In this document: piece after piece, positions 56,187 through 64,000 of the stretch | How positions within the stretch are numbered: position 1 is the stretch's first letter | Layout: every line of letters starts with the position of its first letter | Source: Coleophoma eucalyptorum | Lineage: Eukaryota > Ascomycota > Leotiomycetes > Helotiales > Dermateaceae | DNA: 64,000 bases | NCBI GenBank assembly: GCA_026120035.1 | Contig: JALRME010000044.1 | Coordinates: 1 to 64,000 of the forward strand | Direction of reading: 5' to 3' | Translations under genes and position numbers: made by a program | The notes under the pieces: generated by a model | What the model was told of the DNA's origin: nothing | The model's input: only the letters and a program-made list of their open reading frames with translations | Databases searched by the model: none

Positions 56187-57181
56187 GGGAAATATAAGAA
56201 TGGTGAGAACCGTGAAATGAAAAACGAGGTTTGTCGAGGGAGATGAGAGTATTAAAGGAGACTTAGTTATCGTTGAACTAAGTCAGTAACGGCAAGCATG
56301 AGCCAATGACGGGGTTTACCGATGCGAATTGTGCGGTGCGTAAAGACTTTCGCGGATGATTTATTATTCGGGCGCGCCTCATGTCTTTTGTTTAAAAACT
56401 CAGCCCAATTGCCAGAATCACATCGGCTTATAAATTGACCTCGCCTTATGGAGTACAAATGACAACCTTGCAAAGCAATGCGGTTGCTGGGCACTTGTTA
56501 TGACATACACTTATCATATCACACCATGTACCGCGAAATAGTGTGACCACAGCTGAGGCAACACATGCAAGTTGTTACCTAGCACTTTCGAATCCGATGA
56601 GACTGTTTGTTGCAGGCTGAGAATTCTATATCTTTGGGTCAATACTCTCCCCGTCATGCAAGAGTGAGCAAGCGAGGCGCCGTGCATGCTAGAAGTATAC
56701 GGAGAATGATTGACTACTCATAAACTTATATTTCACATTACACTACCCCGAATTAGCTTTTGCCTTTACTCTAGAGATACTACAGTATATGTGACCTGTC
56801 AACTGCTATCTAAGGATTAGTTCACAGTGCTAGCGCTAACCTTCAGACCGGGTTGTGTCAATGGCAGCTTCAGCTGGCGTTTGCTGACTTCAGGAAGCCG
56901 ACAGACTCAGAATGGGGTTTCCGCGGAAGTAAACACTGCCTTTTATTACGTTCTCCGCGTGGCTTCCATGCTGGTCCTATGCAAATGTACGGCGCCAAAA
57001 TCTTGATATAGCCAATCACATGTCTGGGATATATGTTACATAACCCTTGAAATTGGATAACAGAAGACAGTCCTTAAAGTATAGATAAGGGCGTTGTTTC
57101 CTCTACATAACCAACTCCTTCATCACCATTATTGTAACCGCTGTGACACATGGCTTGTTATTATCTAAGTGGATTGACGCA
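56187..57181. other. Intergenic region between divergent genes
   Basis: About 1 kb between the acetyltransferase and Rossmann-fold genes, which are transcribed away from each other. A few open minus-strand frames have no recognisable content. It should contain both promoters. Confidence 0.4.
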
Positions 57182-57946
57182 ATGCCCGTAACACTTATCT
57201 TTGGCGGAAGCGGCAAGGTCGCACGACATCTCACACGCATTCTAATCACAGAGACGTCGCCAGCCCATGAAGTACACAGCATCATCCGCAACCCCGACCA
57301 GATACACGAGCTCACGGCGCTCGGTGCCAATCCCATTGTGCAATCCATCGAAGAAGCAAGCGTCTCCGATCTTGTCAGGACGCTTACAGATACCAAGCCT
57401 GATGTAGTTGTCTGGTCGGCCGGAGCTGGCGGGGATGATGCCGACGCTGGCACTCGGGTCGTTGCCGTGGACCGCGATGGTGCCATCAAAGTCATGGATG
57501 CTTGCGCTGAGGCTGGTGTGAAGCGCTTTATCACTGTAAGCGCTATGGATGTGCGCGATCACTCAAAGCCGGCTCCTGATTGGTATGACGACTGTACGAA
57601 GGAGCGAGCTGCCATGGTTTTGAATGCGATTCGGCCATTTATGGAGGCCAAGTTTGCTGCAGATAAAAACCTGGTAACTGAGAACGAGCGGCGGGAATTG
57701 CAATACACCATCGTCCGGGCTGCAGGTTTGGGAAGTAACCCGGGGGTTGGGATAGTATCCGCGGGAAAGGTCCAACTGGCCAAAGTTGTTAAGCGGGAGG
57801 ATCTCGCACATGTAATCGTGCATTGCATAGGAGATCCGGGAACTATTGGGCTCGCTTTTGATGTCGCTGCGGGAGATACACCAATCCCCGAGGAGATCTC
57901 CAGAGTCGGGAGGGAGAGGATTAACGTCTTCGATGGTTTTTACTAG
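57182..57946 (+). CDS. NAD(P)-binding Rossmann-fold protein (atypical SDR, NmrA/YwnB-like)
   Basis: Single exon, 254 aa, starting MPVTLIFGGSGKVARHLTRI. The G-G-S-G-x-V-A motif is the dinucleotide-binding loop right after the first beta-strand. Further signatures: 'EVHSIIRNPDQ' (second strand and adenine pocket), 'PDVVVWSAGAGG', 'AGVKRFITVSAMDVRDHSKP' and 'YTIVRAAGLGSNPG'. The length fits atypical short-chain dehydrogenases/NAD(P)H-sensing proteins that often lack a full Tyr-x3-Lys pair. It is likely cytosolic; whether it is a reductase or a sensor is undetermined. The ATG at 57182 was preferred over an upstream non-ATG extension because it starts directly at the first strand. Confidence 0.9.
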   Translation: MPVTLIFGGSGKVARHLTRILITETSPAHEVHSIIRNPDQIHELTALGANPIVQSIEEASVSDLVRTLTDTKPDVVVWSAGAGGDDADAGTRVVAVDRDGAIKVMDACAEAGVKRFITVSAMDVRDHSKPAPDWYDDCTKERAAMVLNAIRPFMEAKFAADKNLVTENERRELQYTIVRAAGLGSNPGVGIVSAGKVQLAKVVKREDLAHVIVHCIGDPGTIGLAFDVAAGDTPIPEEISRVGRERINVFDGFY

Positions 57947-58665
57947 TGGTAACAGAACCACTTATTATAATATACTATAGTTGGTAGTAGAGTAGAGCTG
58001 TATGTACTACTGAATTCTTCGCTGTATTTGCTAGCCTATATTATGTTTATTTTTCAGGTCCTTGCTTTAATTCCTGTTCGTACGAACTCAACTAATATTG
58101 TCTTATTATAATTAGAATTTCAGACACCTAACTGCCTTAATTACCTTGATTCCAGGCCATCTCCTACAGTCCATAATTATACTCTAAGCCTACCATCGGT
58201 TGCAAGCTGATTACTGGCGACCTTCGTATGTAACCCTGTTTCCGGGGAAGCTGTGTTGCTTACGAATACTGCCAATTGTGACCGACTCAGCGGCCGCTTC
58301 AGGTGGTTGGAATTTATGTGACTGGTAACCTCCGGCTTCCAAAATTCAAGCTTCCTTGAGATGTGTCAAACTTGACTTAATTTCGTAACATATTACCAAA
58401 AGACGATTTCTACATTTTTGGATGTAGTCATTGTAATTCTTTGATTTATTTGGGAAAGTGGGAGCTGTACAGGTAACGTGCACGTGTAGCGTCTTATCTA
58501 TAGAGTGGGATATTGTAACTAGTGCGATAACATCAGAGAAGTAGCTGTTTATTGTTTAAGGCAGAAAATTTTTAAGCTAAAATCTTACGTGACTAACTAA
58601 AGCTTTGGGTATTTAGCCCTAAGCCTCTTTAATATAGTACCAAGCATTGGCACTCCAGAGCAAAG
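57947..58665. other. Intergenic region
   Basis: About 720 bases between two plus-strand genes. No repeat or exon was recognised. The right end is the promoter region of the peptidase gene. Confidence 0.4.
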
Positions 58666-59816
58666 ATGGCCCCTTTGTATGCCCCATTTGCTGTCAACAA
58701 GTCTGGGCACCTAAAGGTGTCTGATCTTCACACACTTTACTATGAAGAATGTGGTCTAGCTACCGGTGTCTCTATTCTCTATCTCCATGGCGGACCTGGC
58801 GAGGGAATCGAAGATTATGATCGGTGAGTCAATAAGTCGCCTTTGTATAACTTACAACTAGTCACTACATGACAAATCAACCAACTAACTTCCTTTTCTC
58901 TCTAGCCGGTACTTCGACCCAACCCACTACCGCAGCATCCTGTTCGACCAACGCGGGTCTGGCAAATCAACACCCCACGCCTCTCTCGTAGACAATACGA
59001 CCTGGACGCTTGTATCCGACATCGAAGCCCTACGTAAACACCTGAAAATAGACAAATGGATAGTTTGTGGGGGTTCCTGGGGTTCCGCTCTCTCCCTCGC
59101 ATACTCCCAAACTCACCCTGATCACGTATCTGGCCTAATCCTTCGAGGGGTCTTCACGTTAAGAAAAGAAGAGCTATTATGGTTTTACCAGAAGGGCGCG
59201 GATATGCTGTTTCCGGATTATCATGAGAAGTATAAAGAAGTGATTCCGGAAGCAGAGAGAGGGGATTTAATGGGTGCTTATCATAAGAGATTAACAGGAG
59301 ATAATGAGGAGGAGAAACTGCGATGGTAGGTTTGATCCTAGATTGTCATTTTAAGAAATGCCGTGCTCACATTTTCAAGTGCTGGTGCTTGGAGTGCATG
59401 GGAGACTGCCACGGTTAACTTACTCGTTGATCCCGAAAGCCTAGCAAAGGCCGATGATCCAAAATGGTACTCGTTTACTCTCTCTTCTCCCCTTCCATCA
59501 CTCTAACTCCCATAGGGCCCTCGCTCTCGCACGAATCGAGAGTCACTTCTTTTTCAACGAAGGTTGGCTAGAAGATGGCCAGTTACTCGCCAATGCTCAC
59601 AAGATTAAACATCTCCCGATTATCATTGTTCAGGGCAGATACGATGTTGTGTGTCCAGCGAGGACGAGTTGGGAACTGTATAAGGCGCTTGGTGGGGAGT
59701 CAAATGAGAATGTTCAGTATAGGATTATGGCAAATTCGGGACACAGTTCACGTGAGAAGCAGACGGAGCTGGCATTGGTAGATGCTGCAAATGAGTTCAA
59801 GAAGTTGAAATTTTAG
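58666..59816 (+). CDS. Proline iminopeptidase-like alpha/beta hydrolase (peptidase family S33)
   Basis: Four exons: 58666-58823, 58906-59325, 59380-59466, 59516-59816, giving 321 aa, the usual length. Introns are 82, 54 and 49 bp and phases agree. 'LYLHGGPGEG' is the oxyanion-hole motif, 'YRSILFDQRGSGKSTPHA' the family signature, and 'CGGSWGSALSLAY' the nucleophile elbow with the catalytic Ser. 'VQGRYDVVCPARTSWEL' provides the Asp, and the His is in 'MANSGHSSREKQ'. It removes N-terminal proline from peptides, most likely in the cytosol as no signal peptide is seen. The N-terminus 'MAPLYAPFAVNKSGHLKVSD' is as expected. Confidence 0.93.
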
Positions 59817-60853
59817 AAGAGGATGAACATGGGATGGGTGAGTTGGTAAAAGTTGAGAAATCATGGAGAATCAGCTTTTGAAGCAAACACGCTCGGATAA
59901 TAATGACAACAACTATTACTGTTGTTTGGAATAGGCTTCGTACTCTAGAATGGAAAGGAAAGGGCATGGTACTCTGAATGGGACAAGATTAATTATGGTA
60001 AAATTATAGGCTAAGATTCTAAACAGATGGATATTAATCATAAGATACTAGAGCATGAGGGAGGGCATTAATTTTGTAGATAAAGCGTGATAGTACGGTG
60101 TTGGCTGCATGTGAAATGTCAAACTCTCATGACTATTCTGATAATTTTGGGTGCACAGACCAGTCTTATTGCTTAAAAGTAGGCCTTCGTGTAGAGTATT
60201 GCTTGCGCAAAGCTTATAATATGGATCTATGGGCTTCTACCACAAACTTGGGGTAACAACTAAACCTAGTACGGAAAATATATAAACCAATTGGTTGTCG
60301 GTTATAGTTGGGTCTAACCTGTAGCTAGTAGAAACATAAATCAAGGTAGCTCTAGATATTGAATGGGACTTGTGGGGAATATTCGTTGGAAGTTTGTTCT
60401 ACGAGCTGTTTGGTAGTTACCCATGTTCTCTTTCTATCTACAAGTCTGCATAGAACCTCACTATATACCCCACCAGTATAGATTATAGAGCACGCTAGCG
60501 ATAGTACGACCATGATTTAGTTGACATGCCGTAATCCCATTGTGTATAGTTGCAGCTATCCGCTTTTGTGAAAATCTATCAAGTAACACGCCGATGATGA
60601 AATCGGGTGCTGTGGGTCTGCCGTTTTCCCATGGCATTCATTCTTTCAAGCTTATGAAGAACTACTTTCTCACCTTTACTCGAAGTGCATTTTATAAGGC
60701 TAAAAGGATAATGCTTCACAACCTTTACATATTGAAAATCATACAGTAAGAGTTTATGATATTATACTTTAAGCGTAAGCGTTTTTCTATTAGCCTTTAC
60801 ATAGACTGAGCGTTATATGCCTTAGAGTATGCTATTGACATCCGCGCAATAGC
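59817..60853. other. Intergenic region between convergent genes
   Basis: About 1 kb between the peptidase stop and the GH28 stop. AT-rich, with one 69-codon frame (60540-60749) without recognisable features. Confidence 0.45.
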
Positions 60854-62355
60854 CTACCGGCTATTCTCACCCCATGGTGCTCCAGTGCAGTTGAAGCCTG
60901 TAGGGCTCTCAACATTACTGCAGAGGTAGTTAGCCGGCGCAGTGCCATTGATACTGTCAAGGAGATCAATGCCCGTAATCTCAATCCCGGTGCATGGACT
61001 GTCGGCGCTGCATTGAATTTCAGCAACAACATCACTGGTACAGGTACCAGTCCAATTCTGTAATCGCATATCGCGAATATTGAATAGGGACGTGTCACAG
61101 TTGCCGGTTGCGCTGTTGTAGCTTGTACATTGCGTCAAGGCGAAAACGCCAGAAGCATCATAGAAGGTGAAGTTTGAAAAGGTCATGTTTGCTGCGTAGC
61201 CAAGTCCGCCCCCACCGCCATTAGGAGGGTATCCAGTCGAGACTCCAGTCCAGGTTTTGACGTAGGCACCGTACCGCATGTTGTGGATACCGATATTGCG
61301 TGCGGTCAGGTTCTCGATAATCTCGTATTGGCCCTCGTATTGACCAATGCTACCAATAGCAACGCCAAGACCGGTATAGAATTCACAATCTTCAATGAGA
61401 ATATTGGTTGAATTGGCCTTTAGAGAGATGGAGTCATCACCATTGTCGACAATCCAGGACCGGAAAGTAATGTTGTTGGCGTAAATGGTGTCGCAGCCGT
61501 CGGTCTGTTATGACACGTGAGAATCTAGTTTTCGAGGCCGTAGGATCACAAATCAAACTTACATTGAGCGAAGAGAACCCAAAGTCTACGGCATGTTCTG
61601 TATCAGTGCTATTGACATAAATATTCTCCAAGAGGATATTCTCTGAGTGGATGATGGTCATTGTCCTGATTCATCTTAGTACTAATTCTTCTGAAACTGG
61701 GGTCATTAGAATGCATCACTTACCACATCTGACTTTGCACAAATCGGAGGCCCTCAAAGATGCTGTTACTAGTGCCATGAATAGTGATCTGGTGAGGACG
61801 GCGTGGGTAGTTGTTGGTTCCGTTGACAAAGTCATACCAAACCTGGCCATTGCCACTGCAGAAACCTCAATTAGCCATTCTGCACTTCCGCAGTTTTATG
61901 GTTAAGTTGAAACTCCAAATGCAATTGTCAACTCTGAACATGACTTACTCAAGCGTGCCGTATCCATGACCCATCCAATGGATGCTCTCTCCACCGAAAA
62001 TCCAAGCGCTGGACTGGTTCTGATAGCCAACGGGAAGGGAGTTGTTCAGCCAATATGGGATATTCGTATCCCAGAGTAACGTGCCGGACAGATCGACGTC
62101 GACATTGCGAAGCCCAGTTGTGTTCATGATGCTTTGGATGTGGTATGTTTCATTTTTGAATAAAACAAGACCGCGATCAGAGCCATTGTTGTAGCCGCAA
62201 CGGTCGAATGCATCAATGATAGCTGGCGCCGAGTCAGTACCGTTGGGCTGTGGCTCAACAACGCAGACATGGCTATGGATTGTCGGTACTAGCGTGCCGA
62301 CGGTAGCAGCTGCTACCGCTGGGACGAGGAGTGCGGCTACTAGTCCGCTAAACAT
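60854..62355 (-). CDS. Secreted glycoside hydrolase family 28 (polygalacturonase/rhamnogalacturonase-like)
   Basis: Four exons on the minus strand: 62355-61949, 61855-61724, 61665-61563 and 61504-60854, giving 430 aa. Introns are 93, 58 and 58 bp and all phases agree. A signal peptide ('MFSGLVAALLVPAVAA') opens the protein. The beta-helix signatures are 'GGESIHWMGHGYGTLDGNG', 'SENILLENIYVNST', 'TDGCDTIYANNITFRSW', 'VDNGDDSISLKAN' with the paired catalytic Asp, and 'GLGVAIGSIGQYEG'. At the last catalytic motif 'YGAYVKTWTG' replaces the usual RIK, and the G-H-G His is replaced (GVAIGS), as in exo-acting or rhamnogalacturonan-directed subfamilies. It acts on pectin-type polymers outside the cell. 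A TATA box lies 76 bases upstream of the ATG. Confidence 0.88.
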
Positions 62356-62430
62356 TGTGATAGGAGTGAAATTTCAACGTCTACAGTGGTGGTGATGCTA
62401 ACGAGGTCTTTTGCCGGTAGTTTCTGCGGT

Positions 62431-62438
62431 ATATATAG
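62431..62438 (-). promoter_or_regulatory. TATA box for the GH28 gene
   Basis: ATATATAG here reads CTATATAT on the minus strand, 76 bases upstream of the ATG at 62355. This is a suitable distance for a fungal TATA element of a strongly inducible secreted enzyme. Confidence 0.5.
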
Positions 62439-63864
62439 TTTTTGGAGCGAGATCGGCTGAGTTCCCATCAAAGCCATGACATACTCCACATGGAAGCAGG
62501 AAACGTAATGATAAAGGAACGTGACTAGGTTCGATAATGGGAGTGGCAGGGTAGATCGCAACACGGCAAGAAAATGCATCCTTCTACCATTATAGCTCTG
62601 AGGATCTGCAAAGCCGGCCACATCCTACAGTGTGGGCATTGCAACTGTGCTCTTCTATGACTAGGATGCCAAGCCGGTGAAATAAGTCGACATCTAGAGC
62701 CGAAAGTTAAGCTTCGATGTCACTCCCGGCTTGGCTTTAAATCTTGAGAGTTCCAAATAGAAATCCAATTTGATTTGAGGAATGTTGGGATATGAATACT
62801 TTAGTTTCTACAGCCATTACACGAAGTCAGGGAAATAGATTATATCTGGAGGCATACGACCCTACTCTGCTGTTACTCAACGCTCGGGTAAGTAATACTC
62901 CATACTCAGATACCCCCTCTTCCCCCACCCTCGCTACTTTTCTCCACTAACCCAGTCTGACTAGTCCTACGGCAATATCTGGAGCTGTAAGTTCGGCTGC
63001 TATCGAAGTCTTCGCCTGGGTTCGGCGCCGACGTCACTTTCTGCGGTCCCTGAGCGCTCGGATATATAATACTCCGTGGCTAAACAACATTTCCACCCCC
63101 ACCCTAGCCATTATACTCCACTATCCGCTGGCCTACTTGCCCGCAAAAGTCAGTCATCGGAGTATTCACGGGGAGGCTGGAGTTTAAATTCAACGGCCCG
63201 CGACCTGAAACTCGCCATTATTACATAGGAGAGTATGCAAAGCCTCCAGTAATAAGTCTTAGGGTTAGGGCTTGAAAGAGGGTAGAATATACATAATCCG
63301 AATTTAACTCGTGCGTGCAGGCAAATATATCCTTTCTGCACCTTGCGTGACCACTAGCTAGGACCCATATTCATCCGTATACAAAGAAACAAATCAACCA
63401 TATAACCCCATTGGATCTCCATTGGGAGGGATAGAGTGGCCAAGCGAGTATGTCATCCACTCAGGAACATCCGAGGGAGAACAGGGTTTTAGAAACCCGA
63501 AAGAGATATATCCATTCTAATTCGGGGATAAACATAGTCAAGTGGAAAAGTGGAGTCCCCAGTAACAAGTCCCAAGACTTTGACGAGCTTTATACCATGT
63601 TAAAAGTTAGCAACAGTTATCGCACCCCCCGCACACAGAGGAACGACCGAGTCATGAACTCGGCCCGTTCAACGACTTTTAGGCATATGTTTATCTCCAA
63701 CCGTAGAATTTTATTAACTGTTGCACGTGGAATGATGGAGGTGTTCAAGAGTCGACTTTTAAACCCAATCTTGCCAAGTTTAGATATTGCTCACTCCTCA
63801 TCTGGTCTTTCTTTCTAGTTCTTCTTCAACAAACTTAAGTCACCTTGGAATCTCAGTTACCAGA
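62439..63864. other. Upstream region between divergent genes, contains a direct repeat pair
   Basis: About 1.4 kb between the GH28 and lactonase-like genes. It contains two diverged copies of an 85-base sequence (see next entry). The frame 63450-63818 is open but has no recognisable motif and is rejected as a gene. Confidence 0.45.
62881..63140 (+). repeat. Diverged direct repeat, two copies of about 85 bp
   Basis: Copy 1 at 62881-62964 and copy 2 at 63055-63140 share the ordered blocks 'cgctcgg', 'taatactcc', 'ccccaccct', 'ctccacta' and 'ctg', with 90 bases between them. The intervening segment contains 'ttcggcgccgacgtcac', a near-palindrome. The role is unknown; it may be a decayed tandem element or binding sites. 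Confidence 0.5.
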
Positions 63865-64000
63865 ATGCTCGCGGCGACGTTTTTAGCTTTTGCCGGTGGT
63901 GCAGCTGCTACTAACGTCTTTGTAACTTCCTATGCCGGAAATATCACTTCGCTGTCGTTGACTGAGAATAACGGCTTATACAACCTGACGCCCATCCATA
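63865..64000 (+). CDS. Lactonase-like seven-bladed beta-propeller protein, 5' end only
   Basis: The frame opens with MLAATFLAFAGGAAATNVFV, a short signal-peptide-like start, and continues with 'SYAGNITSLSLTENNG' to the window edge (45 codons). This resembles the first blade of fungal 6-phosphogluconolactonase/muconate-cyclase-like proteins ('VTSYAG-x-ITxLxL'). The rest lies outside the window, so family and integrity are uncertain. Confidence 0.6.
   Translation, partial: MLAATFLAFAGGAAATNVFVTSYAGNITSLSLTENNGLYNLTPIH

Noticed and set aside
63450..63818. 122-codon frame upstream of the lactonase-like gene
   Set aside because: No recognised motif; composition is Arg/Ser-rich and unlike genuine neighbours.
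1..64000. CRISPR arrays, bacterial operons, tRNA or rRNA genes
   Set aside because: None seen. The genes are intron-bearing and fungal, and no cloverleaf-like or rRNA-like sequence was recognised by eye; a dedicated tRNA scan was not possible.

Overview
The window looks like nuclear DNA of a filamentous ascomycete (Pezizomycotina). Genes are well spaced and broken by short introns of about 46-93 bp with GTAAGT-like donors, CTAAC/CTGAC branch sites and AG acceptors. The gene families are typical of such fungi: Zn2Cys6 regulators, allantoate/nicotinate-type MFS carriers, HET-domain remnants, GH28 and GH128 enzymes and an ankyrin giant. The genus cannot be fixed from sequence alone; a Leotiomycetes-like fungus is a guess.

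Left part (1-15.6 kb). This part is repeat-rich and decayed. It holds a truncated repeat, a HET-domain scrap, a GH128 glycoside hydrolase gene killed by RIP-type mutations, an intact orphan gene (2404-3642), a two-exon unknown gene (5251-6699), a copy of the first repeat, and a ruined MFS transporter (about 7.9-8.9 kb). A small tandem repeat, a secreted, probably GPI-anchored PEBP-like protein (10455-11210) and a Zn2Cys6 regulator (11351-12736) follow. A long gene desert then contains a solo LTR with a perfect 5-bp target duplication.

Middle (15.6-31.5 kb). Here are a five-exon MFS carrier, a secreted carboxylesterase, a DJ-1/PfpI-like protein between two copies of a short repeat, a giant ankyrin-repeat protein (about 1,750 aa) with a different repeat type at its C-terminus, and an MFS transporter with three introns.

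32.5-43 kb is the most coherent neighbourhood. Two divergent transcription-factor-like genes sit next to an NCS1 nucleobase/hydantoin-type permease that contains a 4-nt microexon. The permease is transcribed head to head with a three-domain hydantoinase/oxoprolinase-DUF917 protein. This suggests uptake and ring opening of a cyclic ureide, hydantoin or oxoproline-like compound.

43-54 kb is an intron-dense set: an 11-exon MFS carrier, an arylsulfotransferase-like secreted protein, a six-exon Zn2Cys6 factor and an 11-exon MFS paralogue of the gene at 29.7-31.5 kb. 54.5-64 kb carries a HET pseudogene, a frameshifted GNAT acetyltransferase, an NAD(P)-binding Rossmann protein, a proline iminopeptidase, a secreted GH28 pectinase-like enzyme and the first 45 codons of a lactonase-like beta-propeller protein cut by the window edge.

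Gene models were spliced by hand; each stated exon set was checked for reading-frame continuity. Family names come from recognised motifs, not from database searches.
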